The position numbers were made by a program, and so were the translations under genes. The notes beneath the pieces are model-generated. The model did not search any database and was not told the origin of the DNA. It saw only the letters and a program-made list of their open reading frames with translations. Positions 1 through 7,855 of a DNA stretch of 64,000 bases are shown piece after piece. This stretch comes from Herbidospora solisilvae (lineage in GTDB: Bacteria; Actinomycetota; Actinomycetes; Streptosporangiales; Streptosporangiaceae), in contig NZ_WXEW01000006.1 of the NCBI RefSeq assembly GCF_009901565.1, forward strand, positions 124,001-188,000, written 5' to 3'. Within the stretch, counting starts at the first letter, position 1. Each line of letters opens with the position of its first letter.

Positions 1-1052
1 CCTACCAGCTCCAGCTCGAACACCTCGTGATGGCCGACCTGCTGTTCACGTTCCTCGTGGTGGCGGCGGTGACGCTGCTCCTGCTCAACCCGCGCAGCTG
101 GGTCATGGTGATCGCCGCCTTCCTGCTGCTGGCGTTCTCGGCGACGACCCGCACACTCGGCCTGCCGCTGATCGGGGTGGCGGCGGTGTGGCTGCTGGTC
201 GCGCGGGCGGGCTGGCGGCGGGTGGTGGCCGGGGCGGGCGCGGCGGGGGTCGCGGTGGCCGGATACGCCTTCTGGTACAACGCCGCCTACGGCAGTTTCG
301 GCCTGGGCAGCAGCAGCGTGTGGTTGTGGTCGCGGACGATGACCTTCGCCGACTGCGGCCGGATGAACCCGCCGGAGGACCTGAAGGTCCTGTGCCCCGA
401 CATCGGCCCCCGGCTGGCCGCCCCCGCCTACATCTGGGATCCCCAGTCGCCGATCATGAAGACCGGCAAGCAGCGTGACGAGATGGCCTCGGAGTTCTCG
501 ATGCTGGCCCTGCGCAGCCAGCCGCTCGACTTCCTGATGACCGGCCTCGGCGACGCGATGTGGGCGTTCCGCTGGGAGCGGGTGGTCTATCCCTCCCCCG
601 GCACCCAGAGCGCCTACGTGTTCCCCGAATACGTGAAACCGCTCACCGACAAGCTCGCCTCGGCCGGGCGGTCGGCCCCGCAACTGATGGTCGAATACCA
701 GGGCAGCCGCGCCGACACCCAGGTGGCCGAGCCGTTCGCGTCGTGGACGCGCGCCTACCAGCAGCACGTCTACCTGCGCGGCCCCCTGCTCGCGGCGATC
801 TTCGTCGGCACGTTCCTGGTGATGATCATCCGGTTCCGGGCGGCGACCCTGCTGCCGCTCGGGTTCGCGCTCACCCTCCTGCTGCTGCCCCCACTGGTCG
901 CCGCCTTCGACCACCGGTACGTCGTCCCGGTCGTGCCGCTCGCCTGCCTGGCGGCGGCGTGCGCGGTGGGGTGGCGGTCACCCGCGGCGAACGTGCAGCG
1001 TGACCAGGACCGGAAAGAGCGTGTCCCGGCCCGCCGCGCCGCGCACGCGTGA
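1..1052 (+). CDS. C-terminal part of a GT39/ArnT-like membrane glycosyltransferase (5' end outside window)
   Basis: The frame is already open at base 3 (YQLQLEHLVMADLLFTF), before the first GTG/ATG codons at 27-32, so the gene starts upstream of the window. What is visible is hydrophobic: several membrane helices in the first 90 residues, a loop of about 160 residues holding Cys-containing segments (FADCGRMNPPEDL), then two or three C-terminal helices ending FDHRYVVPVVPLACLAAA. The EHLVMAD segment and the terminal HRY motif next to a membrane helix resemble the GT39/ArnT superfamily, which moves sugars from polyprenyl phosphates at the outer face of the membrane. That assignment is inference from layout. 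Its last 75 bases overlap the 3' end of the convergent gene on the other strand. Confidence 0.6.
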   Translation, partial: YQLQLEHLVMADLLFTFLVVAAVTLLLLNPRSWVMVIAAFLLLAFSATTRTLGLPLIGVAAVWLLVARAGWRRVVAGAGAAGVAVAGYAFWYNAAYGSFGLGSSSVWLWSRTMTFADCGRMNPPEDLKVLCPDIGPRLAAPAYIWDPQSPIMKTGKQRDEMASEFSMLALRSQPLDFLMTGLGDAMWAFRWERVVYPSPGTQSAYVFPEYVKPLTDKLASAGRSAPQLMVEYQGSRADTQVAEPFASWTRAYQQHVYLRGPLLAAIFVGTFLVMIIRFRAATLLPLGFALTLLLLPPLVAAFDHRYVVPVVPLACLAAACAVGWRSPAANVQRDQDRKERVPARRAAHA

Positions 1053-1490
1053 CACCCCCTCGGTGTCGATCCGGGAGACCACCTCGTCGAGGGGGGCGCC
1101 GGGGAGGCAGCGTACCGAGATCCGGAGCTTCTCCTCGCCCACGGCCCGGACAGTGATCTTGTCGACCCCGGGCAGGTCCTTGAGCACCATGGCCAGCGTC
1201 GCGGTGCCGTAGCCGTGCCGCACCCCGTCCTTGCCCAGCCCGAGCGAGCACACCAGCCAGCGGGCGGCGACGAACACCAGCAGCACGACCAGCGCGGCGG
1301 CGACCGACCGGGCCCACGGGTGCGCGGTGAACGCGGCCAGTTCCCCGATCTTGTAGTCGCCCCGCGCGTCGGACGCGAACAGGACGTAGTTCCCGCCGGT
1401 CACCAGCACGACGCCGACGGCCGCCAGCCCGAGACGGTCGCCGTAGGGGGTGCGCATCTTCTCCGGCACCTGCATTCCGACACTCCTCAT
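978..1490 (-). CDS. AmaP-like alkaline-shock membrane-anchor protein
   Basis: A 170-residue protein with two membrane helices (about residues 19-37 and 57-76) followed by a cytoplasmic domain of alternating beta strands and helices (TLAMVLKDLPGVDKITVRAV). This layout matches AmaP-type proteins that tether Asp23/Gls24 envelope-stress proteins to the membrane; the specific label is inference. The ATG at 1490 overlaps the TGA of the DUF6286 gene just upstream (ATGA), so the two are almost certainly translationally coupled. In actinomycetes these two usually travel with Asp23/Gls24 and DUF2273 genes, none of which is present here. The gene runs 75 bases into the tail of the convergent glycosyltransferase. 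Confidence 0.6.
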   Translation of the reverse strand: MRSVGMQVPEKMRTPYGDRLGLAAVGVVLVTGGNYVLFASDARGDYKIGELAAFTAHPWARSVAAALVVLLVFVAARWLVCSLGLGKDGVRHGYGTATLAMVLKDLPGVDKITVRAVGEEKLRISVRCLPGAPLDEVVSRIDTEGVSRVRGAAGRDTLFPVLVTLHVRRG

Positions 1491-2074
1491 GAGCTCTTCC
1501 GGCGCAGCCGGACGACAACCTCGTGACGGCCGTGGACACCCAGGCCCTCCAGCCGGTCGCCGACGGCGGCGCCGACCTCCTTGAGCAGCCCTCCGGTCCG
1601 GCTCCCCCTGGTCAGCACGATCACCTCGATCTGCCCCCGGCGCAGCCGCACGAAGGCCAGGTCGACCCCCGAGACGGTCATCGCCACGGCGACCAGCGTG
1701 CGCTTCAGCCCTGCCCGGGTCAGCCCCAGGACGAGCCCGTCGTCGCCCACCTCCAGGGGAACCAGGCGGGGACGGCCCGGGATCATCGCCAGCAGCAGCA
1801 GCGCGGTCCCGCTCACCACCATCAGCGACCCCGTCAGCGCGACCAGCGGCTCGCCCCAGGCCAGGCCGAGCACGCCGGGCAGCCCCGACCAGCCCGTCGG
1901 CCATCCGGCGAACGCGCACACCATCTCGCCCACCAGCGCCGTGCCCAGCACCACCAGGGCGCCCGCGACCCCTGCGCCCGCCGGGGTCCGCCCCGGCCGC
2001 AGGGCCCGCATGGCCGTGCGGCGGCGGGCCCGGCGGCGGTCCTTGGTCGTCCGGATCTCGTCTACCGCGCTCAT
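1487..2074 (-). CDS. DUF6286-family membrane protein
   Basis: Two hydrophobic segments (about residues 25-50 and 70-95), then LLLLAMIPGRPRLVPLE, the characteristic junction of DUF6286 proteins, followed by a soluble alpha/beta domain ending in VVVRLRRKSS. Basic residues dominate the N-terminus (KDRRRARRR). Function of the family is unknown; it is normally found with Asp23/Gls24 and AmaP genes and is thought to belong to envelope stress physiology. I chose the ATG at 2074 (MSAVDEIRTT); an in-frame GTG at 2092 would add six residues and neither has a clear ribosome site. Its stop overlaps the start of the AmaP-like gene by four bases. Confidence 0.7.
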   Translation of the reverse strand: MSAVDEIRTTKDRRRARRRTAMRALRPGRTPAGAGVAGALVVLGTALVGEMVCAFAGWPTGWSGLPGVLGLAWGEPLVALTGSLMVVSGTALLLLAMIPGRPRLVPLEVGDDGLVLGLTRAGLKRTLVAVAMTVSGVDLAFVRLRRGQIEVIVLTRGSRTGGLLKEVGAAVGDRLEGLGVHGRHEVVVRLRRKSS

Positions 2075-2197
2075 GGTCACCCAGGGATACACGGCCGGAG
2101 GGCCGCGATCAGCGCGCCGGGCCCGGATGACTCGATCTTGTGACAGGTTTTGCCGGGCAAATATGAAACATGCTCACAAAAGGCTAGAGTGCTGCCC

Positions 2198-3355
2198 ATG
2201 AGCGACCGGCAGCGATACGACCGGGCCACGTCCCATCTCGACCCCCCGCTGGCCGTCGTCGACCTCGACGCGATGGCCGCCAACGCCCGGTCGATGACCG
2301 AACGGGCCGCCGGCACCCCGATCAGGGTCGCGTCGAAGTCGATCCGCTCTCGCGAGGTGCTCCGGCGTGTCCTCGACCTGCCCGGTTACCGGGGGATCAT
2401 GGCGTTCACCCTGCCCGAGGCCCTGTGGCTGGCCTCCAGCGGCTTCCGCGACATCCTGGTCGCCTACCCGACCACCGACCGCGCCGCCGTGGCCGCCCTC
2501 GCCGCCGACGAGCGCCTGAGCCGCGAGATCACCCTCATGGTCGACTCGCCCGAGCAGTTCCCCCTGCTGACCGGCCGTCACCCCATCCGGGTCTGTCTCG
2601 ACATCGACGCCGGTTACGTCGTGGGCCGCTTCCGCGCCGGGGCGCTGCGCTCACCCGTCCGCACCCCGGAACAGGCCGCCGACCTGGCGAGGCTCATCGG
2701 CAAGAACCCGTCGCTGCGACTGGTCGGCCTGATGGCCTACGAGGCGCAGATCGCCGGCCTCGGCGACCGCATCCCCGGCCCCTACGGGGTGGCCGTCCGG
2801 TTCGTCCAGCGCCGCTCGCGCCGGGAACTGGCCGCCCGGCGGGCCGCCGTCGTCGAGGCGGTGCGCGAGGTGACCGACCTGGAGTTCGTCAACGGCGGCG
2901 GCACCGGCAGCATCGAGACCACCGCGCGGGAGCTCGCGATCACCGAGGTGGCCGCCGGATCGGGCTTCTACCACCCGACCCTCTTCGACCGGTACAGCAA
3001 CTTCACCGGCCGCCCCGCGGCCCTCTTCGCCCTCCCGGTCGTCCGCCGCCCCGGCCCCGGCGTCGTGACCGTCCTCGGCGGCGGCTACCCCGCCTCGGGC
3101 GCGGGCCCCGGCCGGGCGGCCGTCCCCCACCTGCCCGAAGGCCTGCGCCACAACGGCGACGAGGGCGGCGGCGAGGTCCAGACCCCGCTCCACGGCCGCG
3201 CCGCCGACGAACTCAAGGTCGGCGACCGGGTGTGGTTCCGCCACGCGAAGGCGGGCGAACTCTGCGAACGCTTCGACACCCTGCACCTGATCGAGGGCGA
3301 CCGGGTGACCGCCACGGCCCCCACCTACCGGGGCGAGGGCCAGACCTTTCTTTGA
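2198..3355 (+). CDS. Alanine-racemase-fold PLP enzyme (amino acid deaminase/aldolase family)
   Basis: A 385-residue enzyme with an N-terminal alanine-racemase-type PLP barrel and a C-terminal D-serine-dehydratase-like domain. The predicted PLP lysine is K47 in RVASKSIRS, and GLMAYEAQIAG, VNGGGTGS and the C-terminal VWFRHAKAGELCERFD follow the D-threonine aldolase / D-serine dehydratase-like pattern, in which a His and a Cys bind a metal near the cofactor. The substrate is likely a D- or beta-hydroxy amino acid, but the sequence does not settle it. The ATG at 2198 fits the MSDRQRYDRAT start. It stands alone, and a GC-rich hairpin element follows directly after the stop. Confidence 0.8.
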   Translation: MSDRQRYDRATSHLDPPLAVVDLDAMAANARSMTERAAGTPIRVASKSIRSREVLRRVLDLPGYRGIMAFTLPEALWLASSGFRDILVAYPTTDRAAVAALAADERLSREITLMVDSPEQFPLLTGRHPIRVCLDIDAGYVVGRFRAGALRSPVRTPEQAADLARLIGKNPSLRLVGLMAYEAQIAGLGDRIPGPYGVAVRFVQRRSRRELAARRAAVVEAVREVTDLEFVNGGGTGSIETTARELAITEVAAGSGFYHPTLFDRYSNFTGRPAALFALPVVRRPGPGVVTVLGGGYPASGAGPGRAAVPHLPEGLRHNGDEGGGEVQTPLHGRAADELKVGDRVWFRHAKAGELCERFDTLHLIEGDRVTATAPTYRGEGQTFL

Positions 3356-3438
3356 GTTACGGCTCCGCCCGCCCGGCCCCGCCCGCCGCCTCCGCACCTC
3401 CCCGCGGGCGGCGGCGACCGGCCGCGCCCGGCCCGCCC
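3356..3438 (+). repeat. Dispersed GC-rich hairpin element, copy 1
   Basis: Starts at the base after the TGA of the preceding gene with GTTACGGCTCCGCC and fills the whole gap to the convergent DUF3618 stop. CCGCCGCC at 3383-3390 pairs with GGCGGCGG at 3407-3414 to form a strong hairpin. The same head sequence recurs at about 33953, 42650 and, on the other strand, 54281. Between convergent genes it probably also works as a bidirectional terminator. Confidence 0.6.
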
Positions 3439-3786
3439 CTAACGCCTCCGGCGACGCCGCATGATCACGATGACCGCCCCGACGGCGACCGCCACGCCGA
3501 GCCCGATCAGCACCGGCGCGATGGGGGACGCCGGGTAGTCGTCGTCCCACGGCTCGTCGGCCGCCGGACGGTGCCCATTGGGGCTCTGCGCCTGCCCCAC
3601 CATGTCTCCTATGGTCGACACGACCTGCTCGGTCTGCGCCTTGACCTGGGACTTCACCTTGGCCACACTGCGTCCGGCGACCTTCTTGGGGCTGACCCGG
3701 TCGGCGATCGCGTCGACCGTCTTGGCCAGTTCGGCGCGAGTGCGCTCTATGCGCCGCTCGAGGGTGTCCGGATCCGGCTCGGCCAT
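3439..3786 (-). CDS. DUF3618 membrane protein
   Basis: A 115-residue protein: an acidic N-terminus with the family signature DTLERRIERTRAELAKTVDAIADRVSPKKV (an amphipathic helix pair, split here as the first 45 residues), a middle helix rich in Lys/Gln (VAKVKSQVKAQTEQ), an acidic linker, one membrane helix near residues 83-105 and a tail of seven arginines. Function is unknown; the family is typical of actinobacteria and is commonly found next to bcp. The ATG at 3786 is preceded by AGGAGG, which decides the start; a longer frame upstream has no such site. It is divergent from bcp, with about 117 bases of shared promoter region. Confidence 0.8.
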   Translation of the reverse strand: MAEPDPDTLERRIERTRAELAKTVDAIADRVSPKKVAGRSVAKVKSQVKAQTEQVVSTIGDMVGQAQSPNGHRPAADEPWDDDYPASPIAPVLIGLGVAVAVGAVIVIMRRRRRR

Positions 3787-3903
3787 GGGGTCGCCTCCTG
3801 TCACAGGGTGTGTTCGATCAAGTCTGCCAGGTGCGGGCCGCGCATCCCGCAGCGGCCGAACCGGTAGTTTGTTCGCGTCGAGACACACCGCAACGGAGGC
3901 GAC

Positions 3904-4374
3904 ATGACCCAGCGACTCGAACCCGGCGACGCCGCCCCCGGCTTCACCCTGACCAGCGCCGACGGCGACGACGTGTCGCTCGACTCACTCCACGGCAAGC
4001 GAGTCGTGCTCTACTTCTACCCAGCGGCGATGACTCCAGGCTGCACCAAGCAGGCCTGCGACTTCCGCGACAACCTGGCCGCGCTCACCGGCAAGGGCAT
4101 CACCGTCCTCGGCGTCTCGAAGGACAAACCCGCCAAGCTCCGCCAGTTCGCCGAACGCGACGCGCTGACCTTCCCGCTGCTGTCCGACGAAGACCTGGAA
4201 GTCCACAAGGCGTACGGCGTCTACGGCGAGAAGCAGAACTACGGCAAGACCATCATGGGCGTGATCAGGTCGACCTTCGTGATCGACCCCGACGGGAAGA
4301 TCGAAAAGGCCTTCTACAACGTCCGCGCGACCGGACACGTGGCCCGGCTGCTGAAGGAACTCGGGGTTTCCTGA
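3904..4374 (+). CDS. bcp: Thioredoxin-dependent thiol peroxidase (Bcp/PrxQ peroxiredoxin)
   Basis: A 156-residue peroxiredoxin, the usual length of the Bcp/PrxQ group, which reduces hydroperoxides at the expense of thioredoxin in the cytoplasm. The peroxidatic cysteine is C47 in YPAAMTPGCTKQACDFRD and the resolving cysteine of this subgroup is C52, five residues later. The downstream SKDKPAKLRQFAERDALTFPLLSDED and IRSTFVIDPDGKI are standard family segments. A CGGAGG site lies just before the ATG. It is divergent from DUF3618 and is followed 37 bases later by a tRNA gene. Confidence 0.95.
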   Translation: MTQRLEPGDAAPGFTLTSADGDDVSLDSLHGKRVVLYFYPAAMTPGCTKQACDFRDNLAALTGKGITVLGVSKDKPAKLRQFAERDALTFPLLSDEDLEVHKAYGVYGEKQNYGKTIMGVIRSTFVIDPDGKIEKAFYNVRATGHVARLLKELGVS

Positions 4375-4411
4375 TGCCCGACGGCGGGAGGTAGGATCAC
4401 TTCCGCCCAGC

Positions 4412-4485
4412 GGGGTTGTAGCCCAATTGGCAGAGGCACATGACTTAGGATCATGCCAGCGCGGGTTCGAGTCCCGCCAACCCCA
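4412..4485 (+). tRNA. tRNA-Leu(UAG), short variable loop
   Basis: A complete 74-base cloverleaf. Acceptor stem 4412-4418 (GGGGTTG) pairs with 4478-4484 (CAACCCC), discriminator A4485. D stem GCC/GGC at 4421-4423 and 4435-4437. Anticodon stem CATGA/TCATG (4439-4443, 4451-4455) encloses CTTAGGA, so the anticodon is UAG at 4446-4448, reading the leucine codon CUA. T arm GCGGG-TTCGAGT-CCCGC at 4461-4477. CCA is not encoded. The variable region is only CCAGC (4456-4460), whereas bacterial tRNA-Leu normally has a long variable arm, so the fold is class I. The decoding is certain from the loop; which amino acid is attached is not. Confidence 0.9.
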
Positions 4486-4794
4486 CTCGCTCGGGACGGC
4501 TCGTGGGCGGCGCCTTCGGCGCCTTTCGCGAGCCGTGCCTCGCCTCACCCGGGGGGACGACCCCCCGAACCCCCCGATACGAGAGGGCTTCGCCCCCTCG
4601 CGCTCCCCCTGGTCCGCTCTCGCGGCCCCGGCGTCGCTTCGCTCCGGGTCGCTGCGCTCCTGGCGAAGGGCTCCGCCCCTCGCGCTCCCTGGAGGGCCTC
4701 GCTTCGCTCGGATCGTTCTCGCTTCGCTCGCACTGATCTCGGAGCATGGAGCCGCTTGCCCCTCTGCTGTTTCAGCGGGCGCTCACATGGCTTC
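4486..4794. repeat. Non-coding block of short GC-rich inverted and direct repeats
   Basis: No convincing gene on either strand. The block is packed with small hairpins: GGCGCC-TTC-GGCGCC at 4509-4523, GAGGG/CCCTC at 4583-4587 and 4595-4599, and a second related unit near 4668-4690 (GGGCTCCGCCCCTCGCGCTCCC). The word CGCTTCGCTC appears three times between 4630 and 4735. Strong codon-like ORFs here are by-products of the GC content. The role is unknown; the block may end transcription from the tRNA and from the opposite strand. Confidence 0.5.
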
Positions 4795-4971
4795 TCAACA
4801 GTCCGTCGGCTCTCGGTCCAGGGCCTTCAGTCTTTTGGCGATCTCGGTCACGTCATCGAGTTCGCCGGTGGTGACGGCGATGACCACGTTCTCGGCGGCG
4901 TCGGCGTCCGTACCGACGAGGATCTAGCCGTTCGTACCGAGTTGCGGTCCCACTCTCAGGACGGCTGTCAC
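4795..4971 (-). pseudogene. Small downstream ORF interrupted by an in-frame TAG
   Basis: The GTG at 4971 overlaps the TGA of the membrane protein gene upstream (GTGA), the usual coupling arrangement here, and opens a 58-codon frame. After 15 residues (TAVLRVGPQLGTNG) there is an in-frame TAG at 4926-4924, then 42 codons of protein-like composition (DADAAENVVIAVTTG, then ELDDVTEIAKRLKALDR) ending at TGA 4795. The part after the TAG looks like a coding sequence, so the simplest reading is a small partner gene broken by a nonsense mutation. Alternatives are a real 15-residue peptide, or a start downstream of the TAG. No family recognised. Confidence 0.5.
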
Positions 4972-6752
4972 TCACTGTCGTACTTCCACGTCTTGAGTTT
5001 GAGTCGTTTCTTCGACGTGCCCGGGAAGACCACGACCAGGTGCTCCTCGTCTCCCCCGTTGAGCCGCACGTAGACGCGCAACCGGTAGCGGCCCTTTCCT
5101 TCGATCGCCAGGTTCGGCATCGGGGCGTTGGCACCCACGTCGCCGCCGCCCGCCTCGGGCACGGTCAGGTGACCGTGGGGGGTGGTGATCGGGACCTCGG
5201 TGACCTGGTCCCAGCCGGCCAGCCTCAGTGGGGGTGCGGTGCGGAAGGCCTTCACGGTGAGGCACAGGTCGATGACGTCCTCGATGTGCCCGACGAGCAC
5301 CGAACTGCCGGCCACGCCGACCTGCGCGTCGTCGTCGTAGAGCCTCTCGATCGCCTGCTCCGCCAGCGTCTCGCCGCGGTCGTCCTTCGGGTCGTGGACG
5401 TAGTAGCCGTAGTCGCCGTCGGCGAACAGGGAGTAGTTGGCGGTGGCCTGGACGACGCCCTTCGTCCGGGGCCAGGGGTCTCGACACCGGGCGTTCAGCT
5501 CGGCGATGTAGGCCTCGTTCGCGGCCTCGTCCTCGTCGGACGAGCGCAGCAGGTCGGGCTGGGTCGCACCGACGATCTCCGGGCAGACGTAGACGAGGTC
5601 CGACGAGTCCACCCCCCACGAGGCCCGCTCGCTCCCGGCCCGCCGCAGCAGCGCCTCCTGCTCCTCGCGGTCCCTCGTCCGGCACAACTCCCGCCCGTAC
5701 GCGAGGATCTGCTGGTCGGACACGGTGTCCGGGAACATGGGTGGCACTCCGCCCATCTGGTCCCGGGCCCGGCACAGGAACGCGTCGTCGCGTTCTTCGG
5801 GTTTGAGGTCGCCGAAGGGCCCGAACTCGTAGCAGCCCATCGACCAGCCGCTGAAGGTGGTGCGCGGAGTGGACTCCGGCGGGATCAAAGCGACGACCGG
5901 CAGCACGACCACGGCCGCCACCGCGACACGGATCAGCCGCTGCCGCGCGGGCGGAAGCGGCTCCGCGGGGAGGCCTCCGGCGGGCATCTCACGGGCGGTC
6001 CCCGCGAGCCACACGACGTGCACGAGCGCCACCGCGTCGATGAAGATCGTGAAAACCAGGCTGTCGCTCTCGAAACCTCCGGACAGGTACTGGAGCGGGA
6101 ACACCAGCAGGTAGCTGTTCAACGACAACCAGCCGGCGGTCAGCGTGCCTCGGCTCCACCGGCCGTCGCGATGCTGCCCGACGAGCGTGAGGACGGTCTC
6201 CAGCAGGCCACACACGATCAAGCCGATTCCGACGACCATGCCCGGCCCGAGTTCGGGCAGGTCGAGCTCGTCGAGCACCTCGTTGACCATCCCGGCCACC
6301 ATGACCGCGAACAACGCTCCGGCCGCCGCACGCAACACCCAGGACCGCCAGCGGATGACGAGCAGGTAGAGGACGTAGATCGTGCTCCACAGGACGATGC
6401 AGAACACCAGGTCGACCATGTCCGACAGCAGCCCCAGCGGAAACCACAACACGAGGATGTACGCCACCGCCAGGTACAGCAGCCACCGCAGCGCCCTCTC
6501 CCTGCGGTCGAGCGGTCCCGGCGCGGGCACGCGGAGGATCAGCCACAGCAGCGTGGCCTTCACCACGGCCGCCACGATCAGCACCGCCTTCGCCGTGGCG
6601 TCGAGACCGTCAGGTGCGTAGAACTCCAGAAGGCTGGGGTGCGTCCATTCGACGGCCACCCAGAGCACGTCGTCGCTGAACACCACGCCCACGGCCGCCG
6701 CCGCCAGAACCAGTCCTACTACTGCAATCCTGAAAATCCGCCATAAAAGCAT
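4968..6752 (-). CDS. Large polytopic membrane protein of unknown function
   Basis: 594 residues. About seven to eight membrane helices occupy residues 1-290, ending with LIRVAVAAVVVLPVVALIPP; the last 300 residues are soluble, acidic and Cys-containing (CYEFGPF, FLCRARDQ, ELCRTRD, VYVCPE, LNARCRD, DLCLTV), most likely extracytoplasmic with disulfides. The QQILAYGRELCRT segment resembles the DUF732-type helical motif of secreted actinobacterial proteins, but this is weak. I recognise no enzyme motif. Codon 3 is TTA (6746-6744), rare in this DNA. The start has no clear ribosome site. The stop overlaps the start of the small broken ORF, so the two were probably one operon. Confidence 0.75.
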   Translation of the reverse strand: MLLWRIFRIAVVGLVLAAAAVGVVFSDDVLWVAVEWTHPSLLEFYAPDGLDATAKAVLIVAAVVKATLLWLILRVPAPGPLDRRERALRWLLYLAVAYILVLWFPLGLLSDMVDLVFCIVLWSTIYVLYLLVIRWRSWVLRAAAGALFAVMVAGMVNEVLDELDLPELGPGMVVGIGLIVCGLLETVLTLVGQHRDGRWSRGTLTAGWLSLNSYLLVFPLQYLSGGFESDSLVFTIFIDAVALVHVVWLAGTAREMPAGGLPAEPLPPARQRLIRVAVAAVVVLPVVALIPPESTPRTTFSGWSMGCYEFGPFGDLKPEERDDAFLCRARDQMGGVPPMFPDTVSDQQILAYGRELCRTRDREEQEALLRRAGSERASWGVDSSDLVYVCPEIVGATQPDLLRSSDEDEAANEAYIAELNARCRDPWPRTKGVVQATANYSLFADGDYGYYVHDPKDDRGETLAEQAIERLYDDDAQVGVAGSSVLVGHIEDVIDLCLTVKAFRTAPPLRLAGWDQVTEVPITTPHGHLTVPEAGGGDVGANAPMPNLAIEGKGRYRLRVYVRLNGGDEEHLVVVFPGTSKKRLKLKTWKYDSE

Positions 6753-7111
6753 GGGACGCGATCTTAGCGGGGTATGGACGTACCGGCGGACATCTGCAAT
6801 TTCCGGGCAACGGCGACACTATCGCGTCAGACCGCCATGCTCACGGGGGGTCCACGCGCAGGTGGCGATCACCTCCGGAAGAGATCCGGCACGCCCCCTT
6901 ATTGCATATTCGGGCTATTCACCGTCAATATCCGTCATTGGCCGACGAGAATGCCGCAGCGTATTTCACTTCCCAGCGGAAAACCGCCTTTGCGAAACCT
7001 CGGCCGCTTCACGACGGCCCTCGGCTCACCGCCGTGTCACCCGCCCACCCTTCGCGACCGTCCCCACACGGAAGCGGAGGCAGGCAGGGTCGCCGCCGCG
7101 ATTTGCCCTCG
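6753..7111. other. Intergenic region with no recognised gene
   Basis: About 360 bases between the divergent membrane protein and SDR genes. The stretch from about 6895 to 6985 is clearly less GC-rich than its surroundings (ATTGCATATTCGGG, CGTCAATATCC). It should hold the promoter of the membrane protein and upstream promoter sequence for the SDR gene. I see no RNA gene, and no repeat or ORF with convincing coding character. Confidence 0.5.
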
Positions 7112-7129
7112 GTAAACCGATCGGTTTAC
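7112..7129. promoter_or_regulatory. Perfect 18-bp palindrome, probable TetR operator O1
   Basis: GTAAACCGATCGGTTTAC is a perfect palindrome 37 bases before the SDR start codon. Two related sites lie at 7137-7154 and 8437-8454; all fit GTAAAC-N6-GTTTMC. Its place and symmetry suggest the operator of the TetR regulator encoded downstream. Confidence 0.8.
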
Positions 7130-7136
7130 GCTGACC

Positions 7137-7154
7137 GGAAACAGACCTGTTTAC
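7137..7154. promoter_or_regulatory. Probable TetR operator O2
   Basis: GGAAACAGACCTGTTTAC is a near-perfect copy of the 7112 palindrome, 25 bases from it centre to centre (a little over two helical turns) and just before the GGAGG ribosome site at 7156-7160. A repressor bound here would sit on the SDR promoter or its first transcribed bases. Confidence 0.7.
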
Positions 7155-7165
7155 CGGAGGTTCCC

Positions 7166-7855
7166 ATGAAGATCCAAGACGCGACCGTGCTGGTCACCGG
7201 TGCCAACCGGGGCATCGGGAAGGCCCTGGCCGAAGAGGCGCTGGCGCGCGGGGCGCGCAAGGTCTACGCCGCCGCACGCAATCCCGAGGCCGTCACCACG
7301 CCCGGCGTCGTGCCCGTCGAACTCGACATCACCGACCCCGCCCAGATCGCCGAGCTCGCGGAGCGGCTCACCGACGTCGACGTCGTCGTCAACAACGCCG
7401 GCGTCACGCTCGGCACCTCGATCGTGAATGACGACCTCGAGAAGATCCGCCGGGAGATGGAGGTCAACTACTTCGGGCCCCTGCAGGTCAGCCGCGCCTT
7501 CGCGGCCACACTGACCGCCCGTGAGGGTCATCTGCTGATCGTCAACTCGGCGCTGTCGTGGGCCGTCGTCCCGGGCACCTCCTCCTACGCGGCCACGAAG
7601 GCCGCCTCGTGGATGCTGGCCAACGGGCTGCGCCTGGAGCTGTCGCCCAAGGTCGGCGTGACCAGCCTCCACGTCGGATACGTCGACACCGACATGGCCG
7701 CGCACGTCACCGGCGACAAGGTGGCGCCGGACGAGGTCGCCCGCGAGGCGTTCGACGGCATCGAGAGCGGCGCCATGGAGGTGCTCGTCGACGGTACGGC
7801 CCGGCAGGTCAAGTCGGCGCTGTCGCTCGACCCCAGCGCCATCTACGGGAGCTGA
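7166..7855 (+). CDS. SDR-family NAD(P)-dependent oxidoreductase
   Basis: A 229-residue classical short-chain dehydrogenase. Cofactor motif TGANRGIG at residues 11-18, NNAG at 76-79, and the catalytic set S128, Y141 and K145 in VNSALSWAVVPGTSSYAATK. The short length and missing C-terminal lid fit small SDRs acting on unknown carbonyl or alcohol substrates. GGAGG sits six bases before the ATG. It is preceded by two palindromic operators and converges with the TetR regulator, the two stops overlapping by 13 bases. A substrate-responsive, TetR-controlled detoxification enzyme is the likely role, though the substrate is not evident. Confidence 0.9.
   Translation: MKIQDATVLVTGANRGIGKALAEEALARGARKVYAAARNPEAVTTPGVVPVELDITDPAQIAELAERLTDVDVVVNNAGVTLGTSIVNDDLEKIRREMEVNYFGPLQVSRAFAATLTAREGHLLIVNSALSWAVVPGTSSYAATKAASWMLANGLRLELSPKVGVTSLHVGYVDTDMAAHVTGDKVAPDEVAREAFDGIESGAMEVLVDGTARQVKSALSLDPSAIYGS

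Noticed and set aside
4412-4971. Idea that the nearby tRNA suppresses the TAG in the small broken ORF
   Set aside because: The tRNA anticodon is UAG and reads CUA; an amber suppressor would need anticodon CUA. The proximity is coincidental.
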